DNA from: Bernardetia sp.
Lineage (GTDB): Bacteria; Bacteroidota; Bacteroidia; Cytophagales; Bernardetiaceae
Direction of reading: 5' to 3'
Assembly (NCBI GenBank): GCA_020630575.1
Contig: JAHDBD010000006.1
Location: 176,932 to 231,974, forward strand
Length of the DNA: 55,043 nucleotides
Part shown: positions 24,942 through 32,384 of the stretch, piece after piece
How positions within the stretch are numbered: the stretch's first letter is position 1
Layout of the letters: every line of letters starts with the position of its first letter
Notes under the pieces: model-generated
Seen by the model: only the letters and a program-made list of their open reading frames with translations
What the model was told of the DNA's origin: nothing
The model's database searches: none
Position numbers and translations under genes: made by a program

Positions 24942-25368
24942 AATTAACTAATAAAAGAGTTGCTATAATTAAAGTTGTTGCTGTTACCACGTATGCAGTA
25001 TTTCGCTGTCTTTTTATAATCATAACCTTTTCTTTGGCTAACTTATTTTCTAGTATATCTTTATCCTCATGTTTTTTAATTATATCAATATAATTTTTCT
25101 CTTTACCTTCTAGTTTTTCGATTTTATGATTTAAAATGAATATTTTAGAATCTTTAAACATATTAGAAACTTTATATGAATTTACCAAACTATCTAAATA
25201 TTTACTTTTAGTAATCTGTAAAGCATAATCTTTGACACCTAGAGAATCAATTATAAATTGATTTTGGGAAACTTTTTTAATTGTTTGTGCTGATACTGTC
25301 GTAGTGCTTATTAATGATATCGAAAGAATAGTCAACATCATTATTAATGATTTTCTTAATTTTTTCAT
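24940..25368 (-). CDS. Exported coiled-coil protein with C-terminal membrane segment (spanin-like)
   Basis: A 142-residue protein. It has a clear signal peptide (residues 1-28, basic start, hydrophobic core, TVSA|Q cleavage), a charged coiled-coil middle, and a C-terminal hydrophobic segment (124-142). It starts inside the preceding gene in another frame (92 bases of overlap). That nested layout is typical of Rz/Rz1 spanin pairs, which fuse inner and outer membranes in Gram-negative lysis. No lipobox Cys is present, so a classic Rz1 lipoprotein is excluded; a signal-peptide plus C-terminal membrane layout is closer to a unimolecular spanin. The role is inference from layout and neighbours. 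Confidence 0.6.
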   Translation of the reverse strand: MKKLRKSLIMMLTILSISLISTTTVSAQTIKKVSQNQFIIDSLGVKDYALQITKSKYLDSLVNSYKVSNMFKDSKIFILNHKIEKLEGKEKNYIDIIKKHEDKDILENKLAKEKVMIIKRQRNTAYVVTATTLIIATLLLVN

Positions 25369-25651
25369 CTTTTTTATTTTTAATTCGATTTGATGTGTTT
25401 TTATTATCTTTTATTTTATCATTAATATCATTTAACTTCAAATCTAGTATTTTTATACTGTCATTTTTTTTATTAATTTGAGATTTTAATGAATCTATAG
25501 TATTTGTTATTATATCTATTTTATTTTCATATTCAATAATTCTAGATTTACTACCCTTATTAAAAAATTGAAAATAAATAAATAGTGTTAAAAATACATA
25601 AAATAAAAATTTAAAAAATTCCTTTAATAATGTTTTATTATTTGTTGTCAT
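25277..25651 (-). CDS. Membrane-anchored coiled-coil protein (inner-membrane spanin candidate)
   Basis: A 124-residue protein starting at the ATG at 25651 (MTTNNKTLLKEFF). The reading frame extends upstream, but this start gives an N-in membrane segment (12-30) followed by a long Lys/Asp/Ile coiled coil, the layout of i-spanins such as Rz. It overlaps the holin-like gene before it by 14 bases and the signal-peptide gene after it by 92 bases. The C-terminal part is hydrophilic. Spanin role is inferred from topology, nesting and neighbours. Confidence 0.6.
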   Translation of the reverse strand: MTTNNKTLLKEFFKFLFYVFLTLFIYFQFFNKGSKSRIIEYENKIDIITNTIDSLKSQINKKNDSIKILDLKLNDINDKIKDNKNTSNRIKNKKDEKIKKIINNDVDYSFDIINKHYDSISTNN

Positions 25652-25985
25652 CTTTACTATCTTTTTTGTTTCTATCAAAGGTGAATACACTTTCACCATT
25701 TTCATTTTTCTTTTGTATAATTTTACCACCAAATGCTATAGTTAACATTGCCGAAATTAAAGTTATATTCATTTCTTCACCCATTAATAATTGAACAAAT
25801 GCTATTATCACAGCTGAAACCACCAAAAATGTTCCCATCATTCTAGTCCAACTATATGGTGAATCCTCTCTATGAGCTTCAACAACTTTACCACGTATCT
25901 GATTACTTTTTATTAACGTTATTAATATGGTAATCAGATATATACCTATTAATATTATTGGTGAATATTTTATTATTACTTCCAT
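25638..25985 (-). CDS. Holin-like small membrane protein
   Basis: A 115-residue protein with start ATG at 25985 (MEVIIKYSP), 13 bases after the tape-measure-like gene. The frame runs further upstream, but this start places the first membrane segment at the N-terminus. Three hydrophobic segments (about 4-25, 50-68 and 73-90) and a charged C-terminus fit a class I holin, which makes the timed hole that ends infection. The middle (TRMMGTFLVVSAVI and TIAFGGKIIQKK) resembles holin-like proteins of Bacteroidetes phages. It is followed by two spanin-like genes, supporting the lysis assignment. Confidence 0.65.
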   Translation of the reverse strand: MEVIIKYSPIILIGIYLITILITLIKSNQIRGKVVEAHREDSPYSWTRMMGTFLVVSAVIIAFVQLLMGEEMNITLISAMLTIAFGGKIIQKKNENGESVFTFDRNKKDSKDDNK

Positions 25986-25998
25986 TATATTTATGATT

Positions 25999-28900
25999 TT
26001 AAAATTCTTGTTCAATATTTGCTGTAACAGAAAGGTCACCACTTTTTAGATACTGTGTTAATTCGATAATACTTTGTACGATATCACCATTACCCTGTGC
26101 TAAAATTTCAGCTATAGGATTTTCAGTATCACCTTTTGATTTTTCACCCTTATTAACTACATTATTTTCTTCTTTGTTAACTACTACAGTTTTATTATTC
26201 TCTGTTTTACTTTCAGAACCTTGTTTCATAATAACCTCAACAAATTCACTCAAAGCTTTTATCAACTCTTCCATACCATCACCATCTTGAAGCATATTCA
26301 TATTATGAAATAAGTCATTAAGTTTTGAAAGCTTTGTCAAATCCATATCATTTATGGAAGTTTGCATCAGTTTCGTTGACTTTGAAATTGAACTTAATCC
26401 TTTAGAGGCATGTTCATACTTTGATTCCGAAATAGTTCTAACAAATGATGATGCATTATCTGTAGCTTTAAACATAAATTGCATACCATCATTAGAGTCC
26501 ATGTCTTTATATTCTAGAAATACTTCTGAAAGTGTTCCTAGAATACCTTTTATATTAGTTTTAAAATCACTAACTAATGTCTTTTTATCATCCTTAGCGA
26601 ATACATTAAGTATATCAGATAGAGGTGTGAATACACTACCAATATTTTTTAATGCATCTATACCCTTTTCAACTTTATTAGAAAATGGATTTGTTATAGA
26701 AAATCCACCAATCATAATTTCATCACTCTTACCACCTATAGCTTCTAGTGGTGAAGTTAATGCATGTAGCATTTCACCAACACTTTCACCTATTGATTTG
26801 AAATCCGTATTTTTCTTCATGTGTACACTAACCGCACTAACACCTGTGGAAAGATTTTTAAGTAATGTACCTATACCCATTGTGGAGTCAATACCTTTTT
26901 TAAGTATATCAAAACTCGCATCATCATGTTTTGCAAATGTTGAATGAATTCCTACTAAAAATGTATCTAATGTAGATACAGCATCATCAGCAGCAGTTTC
27001 ACTAGTTGACAATTTTGTGAATAAGTTAATTGCACCACCCAACGCCACCGTTGTTGTAGCCATTAATAACATATCAGGTGTGACAGCAGCTAGTTCAGCC
27101 AAATCCATAAATCCAAATTGTGTGAACACATCTTTAAGCTTTATAATAGTTTTATCAAACCCTTCTAAAGTTTTATCATTAGGAATTTTAACCTTAGAAA
27201 CCATATTTGTTGCCAAAACTAATGGAATTGTTGCACCCGCAATCAAAGCAGATTGAGCCATACCTTTTGCTAATGATATAAAACCACCTGTCTCACCTAA
27301 GCTAGTTAAAACACCCTTAACTAACATCAAACTATTAGAAAATTGTTCAGCTTTAGCCTCTGTTAAATTGGTTTCTGAAACTCTATTTAATCCATATGAA
27401 AGTGTGGCTAAACCTACACCCATTCCTAAAGCTGCCAAAGCTCCTAGACCTATTAGTGGCGCAATAGCACCTAATCCTGCCATAGCAGCAGCTGTTAAAC
27501 CTATAGTACTCGCAACAACAACAGCATCATTTAAAGTCATATCTAATTGTCGTATTTGGTCAATACCATATGCGATAACACTCATAGCAATACCTATACC
27601 ACCTAAAGCTAATGCTCCTGTTAATATATTTCCTTTTAATTTACCTACTAAAAAACCAATACCTGTTATACCCGCTAAAGCAAGTAAAGCAACACCAACA
27701 TCATCTTTTGATACACTATTAAAAGCCATTAAAGAAACACCCAAAACACCTGTTGCTAAAGATATTGCTGATAATTTCAAAGCATCTTTAGCATCATATT
27801 TAGCTTTATTTAAAACTAATGATGCTAGAGCGATTCCACCTAAAGCTACAGAAGCTTTCCCTATTGATTCCCATTCCACCATCTTATATGGGATAAGACT
27901 AACACCTAAAACACCTACACCTAGAGCTAATGATGCTAAACTTTCACCCACATTAGCTGAACTTAAAGAAAAACCTTTATCAAAAGCCCAAACAGCTGCT
28001 CCTAAAGTTAAAAGTGATGCACTAAAGTTTAATAATGTTGGTACATCAATAAGTTTATTGAAAGCCCATATAGAAAGACCCATGGTCGCTATACCGAAAG
28101 ATGCGCTTATTAAGTCATGTCTAACACCTTCAAGTAATTTACTTGTTAATGCAATACCACCAAATATTAACCCTAGTTTTAGAATTTCATCAAATGATAC
28201 AACAGATATAAATGCCGATATTGAAAGACCCATTAGTGCTATACCCGCAGCAATACCACCAAATGTTTTGAATGATGGTAAACTTGATGTAAATTTAGCT
28301 AAACCTTGTGTTAAAGCTGTTAATGATGCTAGAATTGGGTCAATATTGGAATAATCTTTTTTAAGAATTTTATCCAACGAATCTGATATATTATCTAACC
28401 CATTTGCTACAGATAATAATTGAATATCATCTAATTTCGCCAATTCAGTCAATGAGTGCATAAAATCTTTAGCATCATTAACAGCTTTATCAAAAGCCCA
28501 AACAGCTGCTCCTAAAGTTAAAAGTGATGCACTAAAGTTTAATAATGTTGGTACATCAATAAGTTTATTGAAAGCCCATATAGAAAGACCCATGGTCGCT
28601 ATACCGAAAGATGCGCTTATTAAGTCATGTCTAACACCTTCAAGTAATTTACTTGTTAATGCAATACCACCAAATATTAACCCTAGTTTTAGAATTTCAT
28701 CAAATGATACAACAGATATAAATGCCGATATTGAAAGACCCATTAGTGCTATACCCGCAGCAATACCACCAAATGTTTTGAATGATGGTAAACTTGATGT
28801 AAATTTAGCTAAACCTTGTGTTAAAGCTGTTAATGATGCTAGAATTGGGTCAATATTGGAATAATCTTTTTTAAGAATTTTATCCAACGAATCTGATATA

Positions 28901-29280
28901 TTATCTAACCCATTTGCTACAGATAATAATTGAATATCATCTAATTTCGCCAATTCAGTCAATGAGTGCATAAAATCTTTAGCATCACCTGTAGCTGTTA
29001 ATTCTACATTTAAAAGTGCTGCTTGGTCAAATGACCCACCATTCCCAAACAATAATCCTGCTTCTATGGTAGCTAAGTGACTATTAGACATTGTTATAGC
29101 TGATAGAATTAAATCAAGTTTTTTATCAGATTGTGCAGCTCTTTTGTATAACGTATCACCACCGCTAGTAACCGCAGCATAAACATCAGATATGGTAAAA
29201 TCCTTATCCTTTTGATTGAATAAGTATTCGATATTACCGCTAATGGATTTACCTGTATTAAATGATTCTTGAACTGCCAT
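25999..29280 (-). CDS. Tape-measure-like tail protein with internal duplication
   Basis: A 1093-residue protein with helical and Gly/Ala-rich hydrophobic segments (ILTGALALGGIGIAMSVIAY and LGALAALGMGVGLATL) typical of tape measure proteins, which set tail length and carry membrane-active segments. The Lys/Asn-rich C-terminal end (from about 1005) ends in a short beta/helix segment. Residues 99-266 and 269-436 are identical because the gene holds a perfect 503-bp duplication. If one residue adds about 0.15 nm of tail, the extra 170 residues would add about 25 nm. It lies on the minus strand upstream of the lysis group, and the tape measure role is inferred; other large membrane-active virion proteins remain possible. 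Confidence 0.6.
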   Translation of the reverse strand: MAVQESFNTGKSISGNIEYLFNQKDKDFTISDVYAAVTSGGDTLYKRAAQSDKKLDLILSAITMSNSHLATIEAGLLFGNGGSFDQAALLNVELTATGDAKDFMHSLTELAKLDDIQLLSVANGLDNISDSLDKILKKDYSNIDPILASLTALTQGLAKFTSSLPSFKTFGGIAAGIALMGLSISAFISVVSFDEILKLGLIFGGIALTSKLLEGVRHDLISASFGIATMGLSIWAFNKLIDVPTLLNFSASLLTLGAAVWAFDKAVNDAKDFMHSLTELAKLDDIQLLSVANGLDNISDSLDKILKKDYSNIDPILASLTALTQGLAKFTSSLPSFKTFGGIAAGIALMGLSISAFISVVSFDEILKLGLIFGGIALTSKLLEGVRHDLISASFGIATMGLSIWAFNKLIDVPTLLNFSASLLTLGAAVWAFDKGFSLSSANVGESLASLALGVGVLGVSLIPYKMVEWESIGKASVALGGIALASLVLNKAKYDAKDALKLSAISLATGVLGVSLMAFNSVSKDDVGVALLALAGITGIGFLVGKLKGNILTGALALGGIGIAMSVIAYGIDQIRQLDMTLNDAVVVASTIGLTAAAMAGLGAIAPLIGLGALAALGMGVGLATLSYGLNRVSETNLTEAKAEQFSNSLMLVKGVLTSLGETGGFISLAKGMAQSALIAGATIPLVLATNMVSKVKIPNDKTLEGFDKTIIKLKDVFTQFGFMDLAELAAVTPDMLLMATTTVALGGAINLFTKLSTSETAADDAVSTLDTFLVGIHSTFAKHDDASFDILKKGIDSTMGIGTLLKNLSTGVSAVSVHMKKNTDFKSIGESVGEMLHALTSPLEAIGGKSDEIMIGGFSITNPFSNKVEKGIDALKNIGSVFTPLSDILNVFAKDDKKTLVSDFKTNIKGILGTLSEVFLEYKDMDSNDGMQFMFKATDNASSFVRTISESKYEHASKGLSSISKSTKLMQTSINDMDLTKLSKLNDLFHNMNMLQDGDGMEELIKALSEFVEVIMKQGSESKTENNKTVVVNKEENNVVNKGEKSKGDTENPIAEILAQGNGDIVQSIIELTQYLKSGDLSVTANIEQEF
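27975..28987 (-). repeat. Perfect 503-bp tandem duplication in the tape-measure-like gene
   Basis: Bases 27975-28477 and 28485-28987 are identical by line-by-line reading, offset by 510 bases (170 codons), with 7 unique bases between (28478-28484). The reading frame is kept across the junctions. Identity over 503 bases with no silent change means a very recent duplication, gene conversion, or an assembly artefact. Confidence 0.95.
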
Positions 29281-29301
29281 ATTTTTTAACTAATGCTTTC
29301 T

Positions 29302-29313
29302 TTATATATTGTT
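29302..29313 (-). promoter_or_regulatory. Putative late promoter box AACAATATATAA (minus strand)
   Basis: On the minus strand the sequence reads AACAATATATAA, matching the late motif, with 21 bases to the ATG at 29280. It would drive the tape-measure and lysis group. Confidence 0.55.
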
Positions 29314-29387
29314 GTGAATCTATAAATATTATATATCTAATGGTGTTTTTAAAATATTTAACAATAATATCATTTTTATTTGTTATA

Positions 29388-29395
29388 TACTTTTG
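29388..29395 (+). promoter_or_regulatory. Possible TAnnTTTG promoter box
   Basis: TACTTTTG at 29388-29395, 25 bases before the ATG at 29421. There is no clear TTG at the -33 position. The degenerate late-like AACAATAATATC (29360-29371) is also near. Confidence 0.4.
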
Positions 29396-29420
29396 AACAC
29401 TTATAAAATGTAAAGTTTTA

Positions 29421-29780
29421 ATGAAAGGAATACTAGAATATTTTAAAATTGAAAAAGTTTCACACCCAGCAACATCCGATATCCAAATTGGTATGAATAT
29501 AGATGAGAAAACATCATCATATATTAGTGAGTTGGTTTCAAATGTTTTCGAAAATGAAATAGTAATTTTTTACTGTAATTATAATGGTATAAACTCGGAT
29601 ATAACAGTAATTAGTGAAAGTAAAAAACTTCAATTAATAAAAGAGAATAACAAATTTAATTACAAAATTGTTGATAGTGAGAATATTTTATTAGAAAGTG
29701 TTAAAACAAATTTTACTAGTGTTCGTGATTTTAAAATAAAAATTAAAGAGTATGGTGATAAAAAAGGATGGATTAAGTGA
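29421..29780 (+). CDS. Unknown small protein
   Basis: A 119-residue acidic alpha/beta protein (MKGILEYFKIEKV start) that opens the rightward DNA-metabolism block. Its last 29 bases overlap the next gene in another frame. No family or motif recognised. Confidence 0.72.
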   Translation: MKGILEYFKIEKVSHPATSDIQIGMNIDEKTSSYISELVSNVFENEIVIFYCNYNGINSDITVISESKKLQLIKENNKFNYKIVDSENILLESVKTNFTSVRDFKIKIKEYGDKKGWIK

Positions 29781-30213
29781 TGGTGTAAATGAGGGTGTAA
29801 ATGAGGGTGTAAATGAGGGTGTAAATGAGGGTGTAAATGATGCTGTAAATGATGCTGTAAACACTAAATCTAAACCTAGTCGAGTTTATTACAATCCTAG
29901 GTTAATGGACTTGGGTGAAATAAGAAAAGATTCCATAAAACGTATAGCATCATGGTCACACAAAAATTTAAATGTTGAATATTATAAAATTGATAACGGT
30001 ATTGTTGATTGGCGTTGTTTTGAATGTCACACAGATATACGAGTTAATATAAATAAATTTGATGGAAAATCGATGTATTGTCCAAAACATAGACCCGATA
30101 GATTTGATTCTAGATATAAGGGAAATATAATGTTGATGAGATATATAAACACATTCTTTAATATGATTAAAGATAAAATAAAAACTAATACAAATACAAA
30201 CTTATATGGCTAA
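29752..30213 (+). CDS. Unknown Cys/His protein with GVNE repeat tail
   Basis: A 153-residue protein. Residues 11-38 are seven four-residue repeats (GVNE x4, GVND, AVND, AVNT). The C-terminal half has a likely zinc site: C89, C92 and H93, then C110 and H113 (C-x2-C-H...C-x2-H). The rest is basic, pointing to nucleic-acid contact. It overlaps the previous gene by 29 bases and the RuvC-like gene by 8, so it belongs to the same operon. The ATG at 29752 is the only good start before the repeat. Not recognised at family level. Confidence 0.65.
   Translation: MVIKKDGLSDGVNEGVNEGVNEGVNEGVNDAVNDAVNTKSKPSRVYYNPRLMDLGEIRKDSIKRIASWSHKNLNVEYYKIDNGIVDWRCFECHTDIRVNINKFDGKSMYCPKHRPDRFDSRYKGNIMLMRYINTFFNMIKDKIKTNTNTNLYG
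29782..29865 (+). repeat. In-frame 12-bp tandem repeat (seven units)
   Basis: Unit GGTGTAAATGAG is repeated four times, then three times with base changes. The length is a multiple of three, so unit number can change without breaking the frame. Confidence 0.92.
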
Positions 30214-30802
30214 AAAATTATTTATTGGATTAGATATTTCAATAACATCAACAGGATTATGCTTAGATTATAATGGATTTAAGAAGTTATTTATATTTGT
30301 TGATAAAAATTTGTCAGATAAAATGAAGTGTGATGGTGTTGAGTATAAAAAGTATGATAGAAAGATGCCAAAAGATTTTCCAAAAGATGATTCTGAAATG
30401 GTTAAACTAATATCATATGAAAATTTATCAAATATGGTATTATCCACTATAGAAAACTTCATGTTTGATTATAAGATTTTACCAACGGAAACATTCATAT
30501 TTTATGAAAAACCATCTTTACAATCTAAAGGACAGGCAGCGTTAGAAATTCCAATTATAAATGCACTTATTAGAAGAAAGTTGTTATCAACTTTTCCTTT
30601 GGTTAATTTTAAAGGTTATGCACCAACATCACTTAAAAAAGAATGGACAGGTAGCGGTAGGGCTAAAAAGACCGAAATGGAAAGTACATATAATGAAAAA
30701 ATTTCACAAGGTGCTAAATTACCTTTATTGGTTCGAAAATTAAAATCATGTAAACTTGATGATATAATTGATGCAATAGCATTAGTAGAAATACATAAAT
30801 AA
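30206..30802 (+). CDS. RuvC-like Holliday junction nuclease
   Basis: A 198-residue RNase H-fold nuclease likely to resolve branched DNA before packaging. Four acidic positions fit the RuvC-like active site: D10 in IGLDIS, E101 in FIFYEKPS, and D186 with D189 in LDDIIDAIAL. The ITSTG loop after the first Asp is typical of the superfamily. T4 itself uses endonuclease VII (gp49), so this would be a replacement. The start ATG at 30206 overlaps the preceding gene by 8 bases. Fair confidence from motif order; the exact family is not certain. Confidence 0.68.
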   Translation: MAKKLFIGLDISITSTGLCLDYNGFKKLFIFVDKNLSDKMKCDGVEYKKYDRKMPKDFPKDDSEMVKLISYENLSNMVLSTIENFMFDYKILPTETFIFYEKPSLQSKGQAALEIPIINALIRRKLLSTFPLVNFKGYAPTSLKKEWTGSGRAKKTEMESTYNEKISQGAKLPLLVRKLKSCKLDDIIDAIALVEIHK

Positions 30803-30813
30803 AATCAATTAAA

Positions 30814-31293
30814 ATGGAAATAAAAGAATATTTAGAAAACGCATTAATAAACGAAAGTTTAGATTCTTTCGATGTTGATGGGTGGTTGAAAAGAGGAAAA
30901 GGTATTAAACGTAATAGAATGCCACAATTACCAAAAGAAAATTTTTCTAGCTTTCTAATGCACTTTGCTAGAAAGTATAAAATAAAAGAAATGACAGTTC
31001 CTGTTTCAAAACTCAAACCAATTCAAGGTGAGGTTAATATGGAGAAGGTGAAAAATATGATTGGAAAGAAAAAAGCATCTAAAAGAAGTTTTTTTGTGTC
31101 TAAAGATTATGGTATAGCTGATGGTACACATGGTGTATTATCACTAATGATGAAAGACCCTAATACTATGGTTAAAATATATAAAACAAATGTTCCGTGT
31201 GGTAAAATGATAGAAATATTAAATAAAATGAAACATTCACATAATGCTGAATTAAATGAAAGTTTTGAAAAAATAGATTTCGAATGGATTTAA
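30814..31293 (+). CDS. ParB/sulfiredoxin-like domain protein
   Basis: A 159-residue protein. Residues 60-125 resemble the phage-type ParB/sulfiredoxin-like fold: VPVSKLKPIQ, then SFFVSKDYGIADGTHGVLS and a following MVKIYKTNVP strand. In family members the pattern is typically DGHHR; here it is DGTHG (residues 103-107), so the catalytic or nucleotide-binding Arg is missing. Possibly a degenerate nuclease or a non-catalytic DNA-binding protein. It is 11 bases after the RuvC-like gene, in the same operon, and overlaps the next gene by 10 bases. Confidence 0.5.
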   Translation: MEIKEYLENALINESLDSFDVDGWLKRGKGIKRNRMPQLPKENFSSFLMHFARKYKIKEMTVPVSKLKPIQGEVNMEKVKNMIGKKKASKRSFFVSKDYGIADGTHGVLSLMMKDPNTMVKIYKTNVPCGKMIEILNKMKHSHNAELNESFEKIDFEWI

Positions 31294-31631
31294 AAAGTAT
31301 TCAATTAATTTTAATAACATTTATATCATATCTATTATTAAATAACGCACACATATTTTTATATTCTAGATATAACACATATGTTTGTATTTATGATTTT
31401 CTAAAGTTGCCATATCATCAATTTAAGATAAAATTCATAATGTCTAAATTTGAAGTTATTGTTTCATATTATTATGTGAAGAAAATAAAGAATAAGAATT
31501 ATAATTTATTAATGTTTGAACACTTTTTAATTAGAAGACTTTATAATGATGGTTATGATGATAAATCAATAGAAGATATGTTCAAATCTATAGATAAAAT
31601 GAAAAAATCAAATAAAAAAGATACAAATTAG
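31284..31631 (+). CDS. Small membrane-anchored unknown protein
   Basis: A 115-residue protein with an N-terminal hydrophobic segment (about 6-27), then a basic, Tyr-rich part and a Lys-rich end. It is the last gene of the operon, with a terminator on its stop. No family recognised. Confidence 0.62.
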   Translation: MDLKSIQLILITFISYLLLNNAHIFLYSRYNTYVCIYDFLKLPYHQFKIKFIMSKFEVIVSYYYVKKIKNKNYNLLMFEHFLIRRLYNDGYDDKSIEDMFKSIDKMKKSNKKDTN

Positions 31632-31647
31632 TTTTTGTATCTTTTTT
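31614..31647 (+). terminator. Terminator overlapping the end of the small membrane protein gene
   Basis: A 13-14 bp stem (AAAAAGATACAAA at 31615-31627 with TTTGTATCTTTTT at 31634-31646), loop TTAGTT, T-run. Confidence 0.88.
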
Positions 31648-31652
31648 ATTTG

Positions 31653-31660
31653 TATATTTG
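31653..31660 (+). promoter_or_regulatory. TAnnTTTG promoter box (TATATTTG)
   Basis: TATATTTG lies 18 bases before the next ATG and just after a terminator. A TTG at 31635-31637 is only 15 bases upstream, so the -33 element is poor. Confidence 0.6.
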
Positions 31661-31678
31661 TCAAAAATTAGATAAAAT

Positions 31679-32035
31679 ATGTCTTATATAACAAGTGAAG
31701 ATTTAGAAAATCAACAAAAAGAGCGTATTAGAATAAAAAATTTAAAAGGTGCTGATAAGTTTTTACATTATATTAAAGAATCTATCAAAACACTTTCTAT
31801 AATTGGTATTATTTCAATAGTCTTTTATTTATCATTTATTAATGAAATAATGAGTGAAAAATATTGTGGTGAAGTTAAAAAATTAGTTATAATCGATAAC
31901 AAATTTAATGCTCTCATTTTTTCTAGAGATTTGAATAAAAGTATTTTTATAGAAAATTTAAATCCAAACGTATACTATAATCTAAATATTGGTGAAGTTG
32001 AATGTTTTAAGTTAACTAAAAAAGAAATAAACTAA
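31679..32035 (+). CDS. Small single-pass membrane protein
   Basis: A 118-residue protein with a basic N-terminus, one hydrophobic segment (about 38-56) and a mixed C-terminal domain. It probably sits in the inner membrane with the C-terminus outside. Followed after 2 bases by a short ORF. No family recognised. Confidence 0.6.
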   Translation: MSYITSEDLENQQKERIRIKNLKGADKFLHYIKESIKTLSIIGIISIVFYLSFINEIMSEKYCGEVKKLVIIDNKFNALIFSRDLNKSIFIENLNPNVYYNLNIGEVECFKLTKKEIN

Positions 32036-32037
32036 CC

Positions 32038-32205
32038 ATGGAAGTAAAAAAGTCTGATTTGAATTGGTTAATGAATAAAATTGACACTTCAACTAATAGG
32101 TATATGAATGCAGAAAATGAGTTGCTCAAAATAGCATTAGAGCCATGGTATAAAAGATTTTTAATTAGAAAAAGAATTTTAAATTATTTTAAAAAAGTAA
32201 AATAA
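32038..32205 (+). CDS. Short ORF, 55 residues, unknown
   Basis: ATG at 32038 starts two bases after the preceding stop; the frame ends TAA at 32203-32205. The product (MEVKKSDLNWLMNKIDTSTN start) is helical and basic at the end (RKRILNYFKKVK). Tight spacing and balanced composition suggest a real gene. No family recognised. Confidence 0.55.
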   Translation: MEVKKSDLNWLMNKIDTSTNRYMNAENELLKIALEPWYKRFLIRKRILNYFKKVK

Positions 32206-32208
32206 ATA

Positions 32209-32239
32209 TTGCGAGATTAAAAAAACATTTATATCTTTG
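32209..32239 (+). promoter_or_regulatory. Bacteroidetes-type promoter (TTG ... TATCTTTG)
   Basis: TTG at 32209-32211 and TATCTTTG at 32232-32239 with 20 bases between. It opens a 145-base leader before the candidate ssDNA-binding protein gene. Confidence 0.88.
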
Positions 32240-32244
32240 CACGA

Positions 32245-32256
32245 AACAATATATAA
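32245..32256 (+). promoter_or_regulatory. Late-type box AACAATATATAA in the same leader
   Basis: An exact motif match just after the TAnnTTTG promoter. Further AACAATA copies follow in the leader (32287 and 32345 areas). It may give late as well as early expression. Confidence 0.45.
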
Positions 32257-32384
32257 ATAAAAGTTAATAATTCAATGTTGAGATTAAACAATACAAATAA
32301 AAAAGAGTCTCATAACATCTTAAATTTTTAACTTGGACGTATAAACAATAGAATAATAAATTAGTATAACAAAAAAGTAAAATT

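Noticed and set aside
26354..28864. Long plus-strand open frames opposite the tape-measure-like gene (26354-26947, 27368-28354, 28568-28864).
   Set aside because: They are the antisense of a clearly better gene; their products are Pro/Lys-rich translations of a Gly/Leu-rich coding strand and two of them exist only because of the internal duplication.
27975..28987. The 503-bp duplication as an insertion sequence or transposon.
   Set aside because: No terminal inverted repeats, transposase frame or target-site pattern; it is wholly coding in the host gene's frame.
29319..29330. TATAAATA on the plus strand at 29321 as a late promoter for the gene at 29421.
   Set aside because: It is 93 bases from the start, outside the usual geometry, and lacks the AAC prefix; the TACTTTTG at 29388 fits better.
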